Positions 19,627 to 32,633 of a stretch of 41,067 nt of DNA are shown in pieces (the stretch's first letter is position 1; each line of letters begins with the position of its first letter). A program made the position numbers and the translations under genes. The stretch lies in contig NZ_JAHUTT010000037.1 of NCBI RefSeq assembly GCF_019209865.1, positions 1 to 41,067 of the forward strand, read 5' to 3'. This stretch comes from Shewanella sp. NIFS-20-20 (lineage in GTDB: Bacteria; Pseudomonadota; Gammaproteobacteria; Enterobacterales; Shewanellaceae). Under the pieces are notes generated by a model. It searched no databases. It had not been told where the DNA came from and saw nothing but the letters and a program-made list of their open reading frames with translations.

Positions 19627-21723
19627 TTAATTGCGGGACTCGATCACTGCCTTAGCAATGTTTTGTGGTGCTTCAGCGTACTTCAAAAACTCCATAGAGT
19701 ATGAAGCACGACCCTGAGTTGCAGAGCGCAAATCAGTCGCATAACCAAACATTTCAGCTAAAGGTACTACAGCATGAACGAGTTTGACACCACCGATGCC
19801 GTCGTCCATCCCTTCGATCATACCACGGCGACGGTTCAGATCACCGACCACGTCTCCCATGTAATCTTCAGGGGTAGTAACCTCTACTTTCATGCACGGC
19901 TCGAGCAACACAGGGTTGGCTTGAAGCGCACCCTTCTTGAAGCCCATAGAACCTGCAACCTTGAAAGCCATCTCATTCGAGTCCACATCATGATATGAAC
20001 CATCGAACAGGGTGACTTTCACGTCCAAAACAGGGAAGCCGGCGAGTACGCCATTCTTCGTCTGCTCTTGGATACCTTTGTCAACGGCTGGGATGTATTC
20101 GCGTGGAATAACACCACCAACGACAGCGTTGACGAATTCGTAACCAAAGCCTTCTTCTTGCGGCTCCAGTTTTAACCATACGTGACCAAATTGACCGCGA
20201 CCGCCAGACTGGCGAACAAACTTACCTTCAACCTCAACGGCTGTACGGATAGTTTCACGATACGCCACTTGCGGTTTACCAACGTTACATTCGACGCTGA
20301 ACTCACGGCGCATACGGTCCACAATGATATCCAAGTGTAGCTCACCCATACCAGAGATCAGTGTCTGTCCTGATTCTTCATCAGTTTCAACTTTAAATGA
20401 TGGGTCTTCTGCAGCTAACTTTTGTAGTGCGATGGCCATTTTCTCTTGGTCAGCTTGCGATCTTGGCTCAACCGCAATAGTAATCACTGGCTCAGGGAAT
20501 TCCATTCGCTCAAGAATGACTTTGTGATCAGGGTCACACAAGGTGTCGCCGGTGGTCACATCTTTCAGACCAATGGCCGCGGCAATATCACCGGCACGCA
20601 CTTCTTTTAATTCTTTACGGTCATTGGCGTGCATTTGCACTATTCGACCGATCCGCTCACGCTTCATCTTCACAGAGTTATACGCGGCAGAGCCAGATTC
20701 AAGTACGCCTGAATATACACGAATAAACGTTAAGGTTCCTACGAAAGGATCCGTCGCGATTTTAAATGCTAATGCGGCAAAGGGAGCGTTATCGTCCGCA
20801 GGACGTGAGACTTCTTGCTCATCGTCATCAATGCCTTTAATGGCAGGTACATCGATTGGTGCTGGTAAGTATTCAATCACAGCATCAAGTACTGCCTGAA
20901 CGCCTTTATTTTTAAATGCACTCCCGCAGGTCGCTAACACGATTTCATTATTGATGGTACGTTGGCGCAGGGCAAGCTTGATTTCTTCTTCAGTCAAATC
21001 ACCTTCATCAAGGTATTTGTTCATCAGATCATCATTCGCTTCAGCGGCTGCTTCAACCAAGTACTCACGCATCTCGGCTGCTTTATCAGCCAAGTCTGCT
21101 GGGATAGGCTCATAAGTAAAAGTCATGCCCTGGTCTGCTTCATTCCAGTTAATGGCTTTCATCTTAATGAGGTCGATCACCCCTTTAAAATTTTCTTCAG
21201 CACCGATGTTCATCTGGATCGGAACACAAGTCGCACCTAATCGGGTACGTATTTGTGAGATCACACGATCGAAATCAGCACCAGCACGGTCCATCTTATT
21301 AACGAACACCATGCGAGGAACGCCGTATTTATCAGCTTGACGCCATACGGTTTCTGATTGAGGTTCTACACCTGAAGAACCACAAAATACCACGACAGCG
21401 CCATCTAGGACGCGCAAAGAACGTTCAACTTCAATGGTAAAGTCAACGTGGCCGGGGGTATCGATGATATTGATTCGATGTTCAGTAAACTGTGCATCCA
21501 TACCGCGCCAAAAGGTGGTCACGGCAGCAGAGGTAATCGTAATGCCTCGCTCTTGCTCTTGCACCATCCAGTCAGTTGTTGCTGCACCATCGTGAACTTC
21601 ACCGATCTTATGAGACAATCCGGTATAAAACAGCACACGTTCTGTGGTAGTGGTTTTACCAGCGTCAACATGAGCACAGATACCGATATTGCGGTAACGC
21701 TCAATTGGAGTTGTACGAGCCAC
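19627..21723 (-). CDS. fusA: Elongation factor G
   Basis: EF-G is the GTPase that drives translocation and, with RRF, ribosome recycling. The 698-residue protein has G1 AHVDAGKT (17-24), the DTPGH and NKMD motifs, and domains III-V with [14 protein letters not shown]. It is close to the E. coli length of 704. It lies between rpsG and tufA with 77-bp spacers on each side. I see nothing missing from the fusidic-acid pocket, but resistance was not assessed in detail. Confidence 0.98.
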   Translation of the reverse strand: MARTTPIERYRNIGICAHVDAGKTTTTERVLFYTGLSHKIGEVHDGAATTDWMVQEQERGITITSAAVTTFWRGMDAQFTEHRINIIDTPGHVDFTIEVERSLRVLDGAVVVFCGSSGVEPQSETVWRQADKYGVPRMVFVNKMDRAGADFDRVISQIRTRLGATCVPIQMNIGAEENFKGVIDLIKMKAINWNEADQGMTFTYEPIPADLADKAAEMREYLVEAAAEANDDLMNKYLDEGDLTEEEIKLALRQRTINNEIVLATCGSAFKNKGVQAVLDAVIEYLPAPIDVPAIKGIDDDEQEVSRPADDNAPFAALAFKIATDPFVGTLTFIRVYSGVLESGSAAYNSVKMKRERIGRIVQMHANDRKELKEVRAGDIAAAIGLKDVTTGDTLCDPDHKVILERMEFPEPVITIAVEPRSQADQEKMAIALQKLAAEDPSFKVETDEESGQTLISGMGELHLDIIVDRMRREFSVECNVGKPQVAYRETIRTAVEVEGKFVRQSGGRGQFGHVWLKLEPQEEGFGYEFVNAVVGGVIPREYIPAVDKGIQEQTKNGVLAGFPVLDVKVTLFDGSYHDVDSNEMAFKVAGSMGFKKGALQANPVLLEPCMKVEVTTPEDYMGDVVGDLNRRRGMIEGMDDGIGGVKLVHAVVPLAEMFGYATDLRSATQGRASYSMEFLKYAEAPQNIAKAVIESRN

Positions 21724-21800
21724 GATTATTTCCTCTTACCCAGGGTTCCCTGGAAAAACCGATAAAGGCGTGGGCTTGCGCCCACCCCCATATAAAGCAA

Positions 21801-22271
21801 TTACCAGCGGTAATGAGCAAACGCTTTGTTTGCTTCTGCCATACGATGCACGTCTTCGCGCTTCTTAACGGCAGTGCCTTTGTTGTCGGATGCGTCTAGC
21901 ATTTCACCAGCCAGGCGCAGAGCCATAGATTTTTCACCACGCTTACGAGCAGCTTCAACCAACCAACGCATTGCTAACGCATTGCGACGAACTGGGCGAA
22001 CTTCACAAGGAACTTGATAAGTAGAACCACCAACGCGACGAGATTTAACTTCGACAGATGGGCGTACGTTATCTAAAGCTGCTTCAAGAATTACCAGATG
22101 ATCTTCGCCTTTTTTGGCAGAAACAACATCTAGAGCTTTGTAGATAATTTTTTCAGCAGTCGACTTTTTGCCGTCCTGCATAATGACGTTGATGAACTTA
22201 GCCAGCAACTCACTGTGGAACTTTGGATCAGGTAGGATTTTACGTTGTCCTACAACGCGACGTCTTGGCAT
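21801..22271 (-). CDS. rpsG: 30S ribosomal protein S7
   Basis: S7 organises the 3' domain of 16S rRNA and in E. coli represses its own operon by binding the rpsL-rpsG spacer. The 156-residue sequence has [38 protein letters not shown] and [15 protein letters not shown]. The 78-bp spacer upstream contains a short TTCCA/TGGAA hairpin on the minus strand that could be part of such a site; this is inference. Confidence 0.98.
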   Translation of the reverse strand: MPRRRVVGQRKILPDPKFHSELLAKFINVIMQDGKKSTAEKIIYKALDVVSAKKGEDHLVILEAALDNVRPSVEVKSRRVGGSTYQVPCEVRPVRRNALAMRWLVEAARKRGEKSMALRLAGEMLDASDNKGTAVKKREDVHRMAEANKAFAHYRW

Positions 22272-22349
22272 AACAATTCTCCGTATGCTTCAGGGATTTC
22301 CAAAACTGGAATCTCAATTAATCTAGCTTGGCCTTACTTAACGGATACG

Positions 22350-22724
22350 TTAAGACTTAGGACGCTTAGCACCGTACTTAGAACGAGCTTGGCGACGAGT
22401 AGTCACGCCAGCACAGTCTAATGCGCCACGAATAGTGTGATAACGCACACCTGGTAAGTCTTTAACACGACCACCACGGATCAGGATCACACTGTGCTCT
22501 TGCAGGTTGTGGCCTTCACCGCCGATGTATGAAGTCACTTCAAAACCGTTGGTCAAACGCACACGCGCTACTTTACGCAGAGCAGAGTTTGGTTTCTTAG
22601 GGGTGGTAGTGTACACACGAGTACAAACACCACGCTTTTGTGGGCACGCGGCCAACGCTGGAACATTGGTTTTTTCTACCAATGCACGACGTGGCTTACG
22701 TACCAACTGGTTAACTGTTGCCAT
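22350..22724 (-). CDS. rpsL: 30S ribosomal protein S12
   Basis: S12 lies at the decoding centre. The 124-residue sequence keeps the two loops tied to streptomycin response, [13 protein letters not shown] with Lys43 and [13 protein letters not shown] with Lys88. The wild-type residues suggest no high-level ribosomal streptomycin resistance. Asp89 is the residue methylthiolated by RimO in E. coli. It is the first gene of the str operon, with its own promoter behind rpoC. Confidence 0.98.
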   Translation of the reverse strand: MATVNQLVRKPRRALVEKTNVPALAACPQKRGVCTRVYTTTPKKPNSALRKVARVRLTNGFEVTSYIGGEGHNLQEHSVILIRGGRVKDLPGVRYHTIRGALDCAGVTTRRQARSKYGAKRPKS

Positions 22725-22801
22725 TTAAAGCTCCAATCAGTTGATAATAACTGAAGTTGTAAGGGTGTAAAAAATCTATTCCCACAAGTGTGGGAGGCGG
22801 A

Positions 22802-22830
22802 ATTTTAGAAAGCTAAAGCCAGCCTGTCAA
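22802..22830 (-). promoter_or_regulatory. str operon promoter
   Basis: Minus strand: perfect -35 TTGACA (22825-22830), 17-bp spacer, -10 TAAAAT (22802-22807), then a C-rich discriminator (TCCGCCTCCC). It lies between the rpoC terminator and rpsL. A CCCACA/TGTGGG palindrome (22781-22794) lies in the leader. Confidence 0.85.
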
Positions 22831-22861
22831 GAAATAGCCAACTTTAGCGTGAAATTCCGAT

Positions 22862-22888
22862 AAAAAAGGCGCCTAAAGGCGCCTTTTT
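22862..22888 (-). terminator. Terminator after rpoC
   Basis: AAAAAGGCGCC (22863-22873) pairs perfectly with GGCGCCTTTTT (22878-22888) around a TAAA loop. It starts 16 bp past the rpoC stop and precedes the str promoter, so the two transcription units are distinct although adjacent. Confidence 0.92.
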
Positions 22889-22903
22889 ACATGCGCAAGG
22901 GAA

Positions 22904-25900
22904 TTAATCTTGCCCAGACGTCATGTTTAGCAAATCAGCTAAGTTTTGCTCAGCTTCGCTAGCACTGATGGTCGGAGCTTCAGTCACTGCTGACTGGCCA
23001 CGAGCTTGGTTACGCTTAATGTGATAAGAATAACCGGTACCCGCAGGGATCAAACGGCCCACGATTACGTTTTCTTTCAGACCACGTAAGTCATCGCTCT
23101 TACCACCAACGGCAGCTTCAGTCAGTACGCGAGTCGTTTCTTGGAACGAGGCTGCTGAGATAAATGACTCAGTCGCCAACGATGCCTTGGTAATACCCAG
23201 CAATTCACGATCGAATTTCGCTGGCAATTTACCTTGAGCTTCCAATTCGCGGTTAGCGATTTTCACGCGCGCCACTTCGACTTGCTCACCTTCTAAGAAC
23301 TCAGTGTCGCCAGCTTCGGTAATGATACACTTACGCAGCATCTGACGAATAATCACTTCGATGTGCTTATCGTTAATCTTTACGCCCTGCAGACGGTATA
23401 CGTCCTGCACTTCGTTAACGATATAGTTGGCTACATGGTGGATACCACGCAAGCGTAAGATATCGTGAGCAGCCTCAGGGCCGTCAGCAATCACTTCGCC
23501 ACGCTCAACTTTTTCACCTTCGAACACGTTCAGGTTACGCCACTTAGGGATCATCTCTTCATAAGCATCGCCGCCTTCGTTTGGTGTAATGACCAAACGA
23601 CGCTTACCTTTGGTTTCTTTACCGAAACTAATGGTACCTGAGATCTCTGCCAAAATTGCAGGCTCTTTAGGTTTACGTGCTTCGAACAGATCCGCAACGC
23701 GTGGCAGACCACCGGTAATATCGCGAGTCTTAGACGATTCTTGTGGAATACGTGCTAACGCATCACCCACTCGAATTTGTGCGTTGTCTTGCAGGTTCAC
23801 AATCGCATTACCAGGCAAGAAGTATTGCGCAGGAATGTCGGTACCAGGGATCATCAGATCCGTGCCATGCTCATCAACCAGACGGATCATTGGGCGCATT
23901 TCTTTACCCGCTGAGTTACGCTGACCTACGTCCAACACCACAATTGAAGACAAACCAGTCAGTTCGTCAGTTTGGGTGGTCATGGTCACGCCATCGATCA
24001 TGTCCTGGAATTTTACATAACCCGCCACTTCAGTGATGATTGGGTGAGTATGTGGATCCCAGTTCGCGATGATTTCGCCTGAATTCACGTTAGAGTCGTC
24101 TAATTTCTCAAGCACGGTACCGTAAGGTACTTTATAGCGCTCTTTCTCACGACCCAGGTCATCGATGATGGCCAGCTCAGAAGAACGAGAAACGATAACC
24201 AGCTTACCTTCGCTGTTGGTCACGTGCTTAGCGTTGTGCAGCTTCAAACTACCAGTGTTCTTCACCTGAACGTTGTTTTCAGCAGACGCTCGAGATGCCG
24301 CACCACCGATGTGGAAGGTACGCATCGTTAACTGTGTACCTGGCTCACCGATTGACTGTGCCGCGATAACACCGATAGCTTCACCGTGGTTGATGATGTG
24401 GCCACGAGCCAAATCACGACCATAACAGTTAGCACAAACACCGAAGTCAGTATTACAGCTGATCACCGAACGGACGATCACTTCATCGACACTATGCTCT
24501 TCTAACTTGTCACACCATGCTTCATCCAGCAGCGTGTTACGAGGAGCCAGAACATCATTGGTACCTGGATAGAATACGTCAGTAGCAACCACACGACCCA
24601 GTACGCGTTCGCGTAATGGCTCAACCACATCACCACCTTCAATCAGCGGCTTCATGGTGAGACCTTCGTGAGTTCCACAATCGTCTTCAATCACAACCAA
24701 ATCTTGAGCAACGTCTACCAGACGACGAGTCAGATAACCCGAGTTAGCAGTCTTCAATGCGGTATCGGCCAGACCTTTACGCGCACCGTGAGTAGAAATA
24801 AAGTACTGGAGTACGTTTAGACCTTCACGGAAGTTCGCCACAATTGGGGTTTCAATGATCGAACCATCTGGTTTCGCCATCAGACCACGCATACCCGCCA
24901 ACTGACGGATCTGAGCAGCACTACCACGAGCGCCTGAGTCTGCCATCATAAAGATGCTGTTGAATGACTTCTGTCTTTCTTCAACGCCTTCACGATTGAT
25001 CACAACTTCAGTCGACAAGTTCTCCATCATCGCCTTGGACACTTTTTCGTTAGTCCGGGCCCAGATATCGATAACCTTGTTATAACGCTCACCAGCAGTG
25101 ACTAAACCAGATTGGAACTGTTCTTGAATTTCCAGTACTTCAGCTTCTGCGTCAGCCACTAATTCAATTTTCTCATCTGGAATAACCATGTCATTGATAC
25201 CTACAGAGGCACCTGAAATGGTTGCAAAGTGGAAACCGGTATACATTAATTGGTCAGCAAAGATAACAGTATCTTTCAGACCTAATTGACGATAACAAGT
25301 GTTCAACAGCTTAGAGATCTGCTTTTTACCCATGTCTTGGTTAACTAAGTCGTATGACATGCCTTCAGGCAGGATCATTGACAATAGTGAACGACCAACA
25401 GTGGTATCTACAATGCGACGGCTCTGAGTGCGCTCACCATTCTCATCGATGTGAGTTTCAGTGATACGTACTTTAACGCGTGAATGCAGTTCAACCGCAC
25501 CAACACGATACGCTTTTTCAGCTTCAGCAACAGACTCAAATGCCATGCCCTCACCTTTGCCGTTAACTTTTTCACGACTGGTGTAGTACAGGCCCAATAC
25601 CACGTCCTGAGAAGGAACGATAATTGGTTCACCGTTAGCGGGTGACAGAATGTTGTTGGTCGACATCATCAACGCACGCGCTTCTAACTGGGCTTCTAGT
25701 GTTAGCGGGACGTGTACAGCCATTTGGTCACCGTCGAAGTCGGCGTTATATGCCGCACACACTAATGGGTGCAGTTGAATCGCTTTACCTTCGATCAGGA
25801 CGGGTTCAAACGCCTGGATACCCAGACGGTGAAGTGTTGGTGCACGGTTCAGTAATACCGGATGTTCGCGGATGACTTCATCCAAAACATCCCAAACTTC

Positions 25901-27118
25901 ACCGACTTCACGTTCAACCATCTTCTTAGCAGCCTTGATGGTAGTCGCTAAACCACGACCTTCCAGCTTGCCATAGATGAACGGCTTGAACAGTTCCAAT
26001 GCCATTTTCTTCGGCAGACCACATTGATGCAGGCGCAAAGTTGGACCTACGGTAATTACCGAACGGCCTGAGTAGTCAACACGCTTACCGAGCAAGTTCT
26101 GACGGAAACGACCCTGCTTACCTTTGATCATATCGGCCAAAGATTTCAGTGGGCGTTTGTTAGAACCCGTGATGGCGCGACCGCGACGACCGTTATCCAA
26201 CAGCGCATCAACAGATTCCTGCAACATACGCTTTTCGTTACGGACGATGATGTCTGGCGCAGCCAAATCCAACAGGCGCTTCAAACGGTTGTTACGGTTG
26301 ATCACACGACGATATAAATCATTCAGATCTGAAGTCGCAAAACGACCGCCGTCCAGTGGCACCAAAGGACGTAAGTCAGGTGGCAGTACTGGCAGCACTT
26401 TCAAGATCATCCACTCAGGCTTATTGCCTGAAGTGTAGAAAGCTTCCATCAGCTTCAGACGCTTGGTGACTTTCTTGCGACGTGTTTCAGAGTTGATTGA
26501 TGGCAGCTCTTCACGCATTTGCTCAATCTCTTTTTCGAGATCAATTGCGCGCAGTAATTCTAATACTGCTTCAGCACCCATCTTAGCTTCGAACTCATCA
26601 CCGTACTCTTCTAATGCATCTAAGTAGGTTTCTTCAGTCAACATTTGACCGCGCTCAAGGCTGGTCATGCCGGCTTCGATAACTACGAAAGATTCGAAGT
26701 ACAGTACACGCTCAATATCACGCAAGGTCATATCCAGCATCAAACCGATACGGGATGGCAGTGATTTCAAGAACCAAATATGAGCCACTGGGCTAGCCAG
26801 CTCAATGTGACCCATGCGCTCACGACGCACTTTAGTCTGTGTTACTTCAACGCCACACTTCTCACAGATCACTCCGCGATGCTTAAGGCGCTTGTATTTA
26901 CCACACAAACATTCGTAATCTTTTACTGGACCAAAGATACGCGCACAGAACAAACCTTCACGCTCAGGCTTGAAAGTACGGTAGTTAATGGTTTCAGGCT
27001 TCTTAACTTCACCAAATGACCAAGAACGGATCAGATCAGGTGACGCAAGGCCAATCTTGATACCATTAAATTCTTCAGTCTTACTTTGCTGTTTCAGAAA
27101 CTTTAATAAGTCTTTCAC
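22904..27118 (-). CDS. rpoC: RNA polymerase beta' subunit
   Basis: RpoC forms half of the polymerase active-site cleft. The 1404-residue protein has the N-terminal zinc ribbon cysteines 70, 72, 85 and 88 ([19 protein letters not shown]) and the catalytic Mg-binding motif NADFDGDQM around residue 460. The second zinc site is visible as DDCGTHEGL and [13 protein letters not shown], and the trigger-loop region includes the conserved [18 protein letters not shown]. Length is that of E. coli RpoC (1407). It follows rpoB by 79 bp. Confidence 0.99.
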   Translation of the reverse strand: MKDLLKFLKQQSKTEEFNGIKIGLASPDLIRSWSFGEVKKPETINYRTFKPEREGLFCARIFGPVKDYECLCGKYKRLKHRGVICEKCGVEVTQTKVRRERMGHIELASPVAHIWFLKSLPSRIGLMLDMTLRDIERVLYFESFVVIEAGMTSLERGQMLTEETYLDALEEYGDEFEAKMGAEAVLELLRAIDLEKEIEQMREELPSINSETRRKKVTKRLKLMEAFYTSGNKPEWMILKVLPVLPPDLRPLVPLDGGRFATSDLNDLYRRVINRNNRLKRLLDLAAPDIIVRNEKRMLQESVDALLDNGRRGRAITGSNKRPLKSLADMIKGKQGRFRQNLLGKRVDYSGRSVITVGPTLRLHQCGLPKKMALELFKPFIYGKLEGRGLATTIKAAKKMVEREVGEVWDVLDEVIREHPVLLNRAPTLHRLGIQAFEPVLIEGKAIQLHPLVCAAYNADFDGDQMAVHVPLTLEAQLEARALMMSTNNILSPANGEPIIVPSQDVVLGLYYTSREKVNGKGEGMAFESVAEAEKAYRVGAVELHSRVKVRITETHIDENGERTQSRRIVDTTVGRSLLSMILPEGMSYDLVNQDMGKKQISKLLNTCYRQLGLKDTVIFADQLMYTGFHFATISGASVGINDMVIPDEKIELVADAEAEVLEIQEQFQSGLVTAGERYNKVIDIWARTNEKVSKAMMENLSTEVVINREGVEERQKSFNSIFMMADSGARGSAAQIRQLAGMRGLMAKPDGSIIETPIVANFREGLNVLQYFISTHGARKGLADTALKTANSGYLTRRLVDVAQDLVVIEDDCGTHEGLTMKPLIEGGDVVEPLRERVLGRVVATDVFYPGTNDVLAPRNTLLDEAWCDKLEEHSVDEVIVRSVISCNTDFGVCANCYGRDLARGHIINHGEAIGVIAAQSIGEPGTQLTMRTFHIGGAASRASAENNVQVKNTGSLKLHNAKHVTNSEGKLVIVSRSSELAIIDDLGREKERYKVPYGTVLEKLDDSNVNSGEIIANWDPHTHPIITEVAGYVKFQDMIDGVTMTTQTDELTGLSSIVVLDVGQRNSAGKEMRPMIRLVDEHGTDLMIPGTDIPAQYFLPGNAIVNLQDNAQIRVGDALARIPQESSKTRDITGGLPRVADLFEARKPKEPAILAEISGTISFGKETKGKRRLVITPNEGGDAYEEMIPKWRNLNVFEGEKVERGEVIADGPEAAHDILRLRGIHHVANYIVNEVQDVYRLQGVKINDKHIEVIIRQMLRKCIITEAGDTEFLEGEQVEVARVKIANRELEAQGKLPAKFDRELLGITKASLATESFISAASFQETTRVLTEAAVGGKSDDLRGLKENVIVGRLIPAGTGYSYHIKRNQARGQSAVTEAPTISASEAEQNLADLLNMTSGQD

Positions 27119-27197
27119 GTTTCTCTCCTGAAGGAGTTAAACCGGATGCCCCGCGAACGGGACACCAATTTCTGTTGCCAAACGAAGCGAGCTTCGC

Positions 27198-30100
27198 TTA
27201 TTCCTGATCCAACTCGATATTAATACCGAGTGAACGGATCTCCTTCAGCAATACGTTGAAGGACTCAGGCATACCAGGTTGCATCTGATGGTTACCGTCG
27301 ACGATGTTCTTATACATCTGGGTACGACCATTCACGTCATCTGATTTGACGGTAAGCATTTCCTGCAGCGTATAAGCAGCACCATACGCTTCCAGGGCCC
27401 ACACTTCCATCTCACCGAAACGCTGACCACCGAACTGAGCTTTACCACCCAGCGGCTGCTGAGTAACCAAGCTATAAGAACCGGTAGAACGGGCATGCAT
27501 CTTGTCGTCAACCAAGTGGTTCAGTTTCAGCATGTACATGTAACCTACGGTTACTTCACGCTCAAACTCATTACCGGTACGACCATCAAACAGTTTCAAC
27601 TGACCAGAAGTTGGCAAGCCTGCCAATTCCAGCATCTGTTTGATTTCAGATTCTTTAGCACCGTCGAATGCAGGGGTAGCAACAGGCAAACCACCTTTCA
27701 GGTGCTTAGCCAGACGCAATACTTCTTCATCAGTAAAGGTGTCGATGTCTACACGTTGCTGAACATCGCCTAATTCATAGGCTTTCTTCAGGTAGCCGCG
27801 CAGCTCAGCCAATTCGCGTTGCTCTTCAAGCATCTCAGTAATGCGATTACCGATACCTTTAGCAGCAGCACCCAAGTGGACTTCCAATACCTGACCGATG
27901 TTCATACGCGATGGTACACCCAGTGGGTTCAGGACGATGTCTACAGGGTTACCCTTGTCATCGTATGGCATGTCTTCAATTGGACAAATCTTAGAGATAA
28001 CACCCTTGTTACCGTGACGACCAGCCATCTTGTCACCAGGTTGAATGGTACGCTTAACCGCTAAGTAAACTTTAACGATTTTCAGTACACCTGGAGCCAG
28101 GTCATCGCCTTGGGTGATCTTACGACGCTTAAGATCAAACTTCTTATCGAAATCAGCTTTGAGCTCTTCATTCTGCTCAGCTAACTGCTCTAATTCAGTT
28201 TGTTTACCTTCGTCGTCAATAACTTGCAGCAACCATTCCTTACGAGGAATTTCAGCCAGCTTCGCTTCGCTATAACCCGCAGCCAGCAGCAAGTTACGTG
28301 CACGGCCCAGAACACCTTCTTCAAGGATCTTGAACTCTTCAGTCAAATCCTTGCGGGCTTGAGCGATGTGCATCTCTTCGATTTCAACAGCACGCTTGTC
28401 TTTTTCTACACCATCACGGGTAAATACTTGAACATCGATTACGGTACCTTTAACAGAGTTAGGTACACGTAAAGAACTGTCTTTAACGTCAGAGGCTTTT
28501 TCACCGAAGATTGCGCGCAATAACTTCTCTTCTGGCGTCAGTTGAGTTTCACCCTTAGGTGTCACTTTACCAACCAGAATATCGCCGCCTTTAACTTCAG
28601 CACCGATGTAAACGATACCTGACTCGTCCAGTTTAGACAGGGCAGATTCGCCGACGTTTGGAATATCAGCGGTGATTTCTTCGCTACCCAATTTAGTATC
28701 ACGAGCAATACATGACAGCTCTTGAATATGGATAGTGGTAAAGCGATCTTCCTGAGCTACGCGCTCAGAGATTAAGATCGAATCCTCGAAGTTATAACCG
28801 TTCCAAGTCATGAATGCGATACGCATGTTCTGACCCAGAGCCAAATCACCCAAGTCGGTCGATGGACCGTCAGCCAGTACGTCGCCACGAACAATAGGAT
28901 CACCTACTGAGCAGCAAGGACGTTGGTTGATACAGGTGTTTTGGTTTGAACGGGTATATTTGGTTAAGTTATAAATATCGATACCCGCTTCACCAGCGTG
29001 TAACTCTTCTTCGTTAACTTTAACCACGATACGGCTCGCATCGACATAATCGATAACACCACCACGCTTAGCAGCAACTACAACACCCGAGTCAACCGCT
29101 AACGCACGCTCAATACCAGTACCTACCAATGGCTTATCTGAACGCAGAGTCGGTACGGCCTGACGTTGCATGTTCGCACCCATCAAGGCGCGGTTAGCAT
29201 CATCGTGCTCTAAGAATGGGATCAACGATGCCGCAACAGAAATAATCTGCTGTGGTGAAACGTCCATATATTGAATGTCAGCCGCGCGCATGAAGGTGGC
29301 ATCACCCTTATGACGACAAGCCACTTGCTCTTCAATAATACGACCTTCGCTGTCTAATGTGATGTTTGCCTGAGCAACCACATAACGACCTTCTTCGATC
29401 GCAGACAGGTACTCAACTTCATCGGTTACAACGCCGTCGATTACTTTACGATATGGTGTTTCCAAGAAACCGTAAGAGTTAGTGCGGGCGAAGGTAGCCA
29501 GAGAGTTGATCAAACCAATGTTTGGACCTTCTGGAGTTTCAATAGGACATAAACGACCATAATGAGTTGGGTGTACGTCGCGGACTTCGAAGCCAGCACG
29601 TTCACGTGTCAAACCACCAGGACCCAGTGCAGAAATACGACGCTTGTGCGTCACTTCTGATAACGGGTTGTTTTGATCCATAAACTGTGACAGCTGTGAA
29701 GAACCGAAGAATTCTTTCACTGCCGCAGAAATTGGCTTAGCGTTGATCAGATCTTGAGGCATTAACTCGTTCAGATCGCCCAAAGACAGACGTTCACGAA
29801 CAGCACGCTCAACACGGACTAAACCAACACGGAATTGGTTTTCAGCCATTTCACCAACACTACGAATACGACGGTTGCCCAAGTGGTCAATATCATCGAC
29901 TTCGTCGTTGCCGTTACGGATTTCGATGATTTTCTTCATCACAGCAACGATGTCATCGTTGCTTAGAACACCAGAACCTTGGTCTTCTTCGATTTCTAAA
30001 CGACGGTTGAACTTCATACGACCTACTTTCGACAGGTCATAACGCTCTTCGCTGAAGAACAAGTTCTGGAACAGGGCTTCAGCCGCGTCCTTGGTTGGTG

Positions 30101-31226
30101 GCTCGCCTGGGCGCATCATACGGTAGATTTCAACTAAGGCTTCTAAGCGGTTAGTTGTTGAATCAATACGCAGAGTGTCAGAAATATAAGCACCATTATC
30201 AAGCTCGTTGATATACAGGGTGCTGATTTCTTTGATGCCTGCCAGAGACAGTTGCGCCAAATCTTCCAGGCTCAGTTCGTTATTGGCGCTAACCAATACT
30301 TCTCCGGTATCTGGATCGATATAATCTTGGGCAGCAACTTTACCAATAATGTACTCAACTGGCACTTCCAGTTCAGTGGTATTGGTTTTTTCTAACTGAC
30401 GAATATGGCGTGCAGTAATACGGCGGCCGGCTTCAACTAACAAAGTTCCTTCAGAATCTTTGATATCAAAGCTGGCAGTTTCACCACGCAGACGATCAGG
30501 ACACAGACTCATCACTAATGAGTCTTTCTTCAGGCGGAATTCAACACGGTCGAAGAAGGTGTCTAAGATTTCTTGAGTGCTGAAATCTAAAGCGCGTAAG
30601 ATAATGGTCGCAGGTAGCTTACGACGACGGTCGATACGTACGAATAATGCATCTTTAGGATCGAATTCAAAATCCAACCATGAACCGCGGTAAGGAATGA
30701 TACGCGCATTATATAAAACTTTACCTGATGAATGCGTCTTGCCACGATCGTGGTCAAAGAACACACCAGGGCTACGGTGCAACTGAGATACAATTACACG
30801 CTCAGTACCGTTGATAACAAAGGTACCGTTGTCAGTCATCAGAGGAATATCCCCCATGTAGACTTCTTGCTCTTTAATATCTTTTACAGTGCCAGGCGCT
30901 GCTTCACGGTCATACAGAACCATACGCAATTTAACGCGTAATGGCGCGGAATAAGTAACACCGCGAATTTGACACTCTTTCACATCAAAGACAGGCTCGC
31001 CTAGCTTGTAGCTAACATACTGCAGCTCAGAATTGCCAGAAAAGCTCTTGATGGGAAAAACGCTACGGAAAGCGGCTTCAAGACCACGCTCACCAGTAGG
31101 ATCTTGATCGGTGAATTTCTTGAAAGAGTCTAACTGAATAGACAACAGGTAAGGGATATCCAAAACCTTTGGACGCTTACCAAAGTCTTTACGAATACGC
31201 TTCTTTTCAGAATAGGAGTAAACCAT
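27198..31226 (-). CDS. rpoB: RNA polymerase beta subunit
   Basis: RpoB is the other large catalytic subunit, 1342 residues, as in E. coli. I chose the ATG at 31224-31226, preceded by AGAGGAAA and giving the conserved [19 protein letters not shown]; a frame from 31274 adds 16 non-conserved residues. The rifampicin-binding region ([20 protein letters not shown], then [18 protein letters not shown]) has the wild-type residues, so no target-site rifampicin resistance is seen. It lies 240 bp after rplL, behind a hairpin attenuator. Confidence 0.99.
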   Translation of the reverse strand: MVYSYSEKKRIRKDFGKRPKVLDIPYLLSIQLDSFKKFTDQDPTGERGLEAAFRSVFPIKSFSGNSELQYVSYKLGEPVFDVKECQIRGVTYSAPLRVKLRMVLYDREAAPGTVKDIKEQEVYMGDIPLMTDNGTFVINGTERVIVSQLHRSPGVFFDHDRGKTHSSGKVLYNARIIPYRGSWLDFEFDPKDALFVRIDRRRKLPATIILRALDFSTQEILDTFFDRVEFRLKKDSLVMSLCPDRLRGETASFDIKDSEGTLLVEAGRRITARHIRQLEKTNTTELEVPVEYIIGKVAAQDYIDPDTGEVLVSANNELSLEDLAQLSLAGIKEISTLYINELDNGAYISDTLRIDSTTNRLEALVEIYRMMRPGEPPTKDAAEALFQNLFFSEERYDLSKVGRMKFNRRLEIEEDQGSGVLSNDDIVAVMKKIIEIRNGNDEVDDIDHLGNRRIRSVGEMAENQFRVGLVRVERAVRERLSLGDLNELMPQDLINAKPISAAVKEFFGSSQLSQFMDQNNPLSEVTHKRRISALGPGGLTRERAGFEVRDVHPTHYGRLCPIETPEGPNIGLINSLATFARTNSYGFLETPYRKVIDGVVTDEVEYLSAIEEGRYVVAQANITLDSEGRIIEEQVACRHKGDATFMRAADIQYMDVSPQQIISVAASLIPFLEHDDANRALMGANMQRQAVPTLRSDKPLVGTGIERALAVDSGVVVAAKRGGVIDYVDASRIVVKVNEEELHAGEAGIDIYNLTKYTRSNQNTCINQRPCCSVGDPIVRGDVLADGPSTDLGDLALGQNMRIAFMTWNGYNFEDSILISERVAQEDRFTTIHIQELSCIARDTKLGSEEITADIPNVGESALSKLDESGIVYIGAEVKGGDILVGKVTPKGETQLTPEEKLLRAIFGEKASDVKDSSLRVPNSVKGTVIDVQVFTRDGVEKDKRAVEIEEMHIAQARKDLTEEFKILEEGVLGRARNLLLAAGYSEAKLAEIPRKEWLLQVIDDEGKQTELEQLAEQNEELKADFDKKFDLKRRKITQGDDLAPGVLKIVKVYLAVKRTIQPGDKMAGRHGNKGVISKICPIEDMPYDDKGNPVDIVLNPLGVPSRMNIGQVLEVHLGAAAKGIGNRITEMLEEQRELAELRGYLKKAYELGDVQQRVDIDTFTDEEVLRLAKHLKGGLPVATPAFDGAKESEIKQMLELAGLPTSGQLKLFDGRTGNEFEREVTVGYMYMLKLNHLVDDKMHARSTGSYSLVTQQPLGGKAQFGGQRFGEMEVWALEAYGAAYTLQEMLTVKSDDVNGRTQMYKNIVDGNHQMQPGMPESFNVLLKEIRSLGINIELDQE

Positions 31227-31395
31227 GGGTTTCCTCTGCTTGCGAGATGTGACCAAGACTGACCCAACACTCATGTGTTAACTCAGCACGTTTGCCCATC
31301 ACCGTTGATGGCAAGAACCTAACCAGTAATCTCTGCTAGGGACTGCATAACAATCCGGCGACACACGGTGAAAAAATCGCCAGCGCTTATAGCGC

Positions 31396-31448
31396 AAAAA
31401 AGGCCGACGGTTAAAAAACCGCCAGCCTCACTCAAATTACTTTGAGTG
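31396..31448 (-). terminator. Attenuator-like hairpins between rplL and rpoB
   Basis: Two hairpins follow rplL. The first is CACTCAAA/TTTGAGTG (31429-31436 with 31441-31448). The second is an 11-bp stem (31402-31412 with 31417-31427, two G-U pairs) with an AAAA/UUUU loop, followed by six U on the minus strand (complement of 31396-31401). In E. coli a partial terminator at this point lowers rpoBC expression relative to ribosomal protein genes. Confidence 0.75.
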
Positions 31449-31466
31449 GCAGTAAACTAATATAGC

Positions 31467-31835
31467 TTACTTGATCTCTACAGAAGCACCAGCTTCTTCA
31501 AGTTCTTTCTTCAGAGCTTCAGCTTCTTCTTTAGAAACAGCTTCTTTAACTGCTACTGGAGCAGCTTCAGCCATAGCTTTAGCTTCTTTCAGACCCAGAC
31601 CGGTAGCGCCACGAACTGCTTTAATAACAGCTACTTTGTTTGCACCGTGTGAAGTCATGACTACGTCGAACTCGGTTTGCTCTTCAGCAGCAGCACCGGC
31701 ATCAGCACCGCCAGCTACAACAGCAGCAGCAGCAGATACACCGAACTTCTCTTCCATAGCTTCGATCAGTTCAACAACTTCCATTACAGACATAGCTGCA
31801 AAGGCTTCTAAGATTTGGTCTTTAGTGATAGACAT
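31467..31835 (-). CDS. rplL: 50S ribosomal protein L7/L12
   Basis: L7/L12 forms the flexible stalk that recruits translation GTPases. The 122-residue sequence has the N-terminal dimerisation domain ([20 protein letters not shown]), an Ala/Gly-rich hinge around 35-52, and the C-terminal factor-binding domain with [19 protein letters not shown]. It follows rplJ by 54 bp. Four copies or more per ribosome are expected, so translation must exceed that of rplJ. Confidence 0.98.
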   Translation of the reverse strand: MSITKDQILEAFAAMSVMEVVELIEAMEEKFGVSAAAAVVAGGADAGAAAEEQTEFDVVMTSHGANKVAVIKAVRGATGLGLKEAKAMAEAAPVAVKEAVSKEEAEALKKELEEAGASVEIK

Positions 31836-31889
31836 AAGAAATATTTCCTATTGTTCTGAATTCAATTAGTTCAAGCAGCCAGCTTAAAA

Positions 31890-32387
31890 TTAAGCGGCTT
31901 CTTTTTGATCGCGCAGAGCGGCCAGAGTACGAACGAACTTGCCAGCAGATGCTTCTTTCATAGTCATCATCAACTGAGCCAGTGCTTCTTCGTAAGTTGG
32001 CAGTTTTGCTAAACGATCAATTTCAGCTGCAGGGATAAAGTTCCCTTCAAAAGCTGCGCCTTTAACTTCGAAGTTAGCTTGCTCTTTAGCAAAGTCTTTT
32101 AACAGACGAGCTGCAGCACCTGGGTGCTCAGTAGAGAAAGCAATCAAAGTTGGGCCAGTAAACACTTCGCTCAGGCACTCATAAGAGGTACCTTCAACTG
32201 CACGACGCGCCAGAGTGTTACGTACAACTTTCACGTATACACCGTTAGCACGGGCAGCTTTACGCAGAGTGGTCATGGCTCCTACAGTTACACCGCGAGA
32301 ATCGGCAACAACTGCAGAAAGCGCACCTTTGGCAGCTTCGTTGACTTCAGCAACAATCGCTTTTTTGTCTTCGAGTCTTAATGCCAT
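31890..32387 (-). CDS. rplJ: 50S ribosomal protein L10
   Basis: L10 is the base of the L7/L12 stalk and in E. coli the L10-L12 complex represses its own leader. The 165-residue protein starts [20 protein letters not shown], has [14 protein letters not shown], and ends with a helix ([15 protein letters not shown]) that binds L12 dimers. The ATG at 32385-32387 follows an AGGAGTATAGCC ribosome-binding region at the end of a long structured leader. Confidence 0.98.
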   Translation of the reverse strand: MALRLEDKKAIVAEVNEAAKGALSAVVADSRGVTVGAMTTLRKAARANGVYVKVVRNTLARRAVEGTSYECLSEVFTGPTLIAFSTEHPGAAARLLKDFAKEQANFEVKGAAFEGNFIPAAEIDRLAKLPTYEEALAQLMMTMKEASAGKFVRTLAALRDQKEAA

Positions 32388-32598
32388 TGGCTATACTCCT
32401 GGATTCTACCTGGGTTATCCCCAGTATTTACCTATTAGCAACGTATGTTGCTAATGACTTACGGCGCAGATGATCCAGCAGATAAAAATCTAAACTGGGG
32501 CCTGACACCGTCTACGCAGGAAATTAAGTGTATCTTGTGATATACACCTGCGGTCTTGGACGGAAACCTGTTAAAAACAGGCTTCAACCCACCAAAGT
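32388..32598 (-). promoter_or_regulatory. L10 leader (autoregulatory, rplJL-rpoBC)
   Basis: Minus strand: GACCGCAGG and CCTGCGTAGACGGT face each other across a GTGTAT-type hairpin (CCTGCG at 32547-32552 pairs with CGCAGG at 32515-32520). The wording and order match the E. coli L10 leader, where the L10-L12 complex binds and blocks rplJ translation. A second hairpin, TTAGCAAC/GTTGCTAA at about 32436-32455, lies nearer the start codon. The match was made by eye. Confidence 0.8.
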
Positions 32599-32604
32599 GC
32601 GCGC

Positions 32605-32633
32605 ATTATAGACTAACGCACGCACTTTGTAAA
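32605..32633 (-). promoter_or_regulatory. rplJ (L10) promoter
   Basis: Minus strand: -35 TTTACA (32628-32633), 17-bp spacer, perfect -10 TATAAT (32605-32610), discriminator GCGCGC. The -35 box directly abuts the rplA stop codon. A 9-bp inverted repeat CAAAGTGCG/CGCACTTTG (32593-32601, 32621-32629) brackets the -10 box. Confidence 0.85.

Noticed and set aside
22350..22724. Possible streptomycin or rifampicin target-site resistance in rpsL and rpoB
   Set aside because: Lys43 and Lys88 of S12 and the rifampicin region of RpoB carry the sensitive, wild-type residues.
23589..24036. Long plus-strand frames inside rpoC, rpoB, tuf, fusA and ribosomal genes
   Set aside because: They are complementary shadows of highly biased real genes. 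The two tuf copies show the same antisense frames only because the genes are near-identical.
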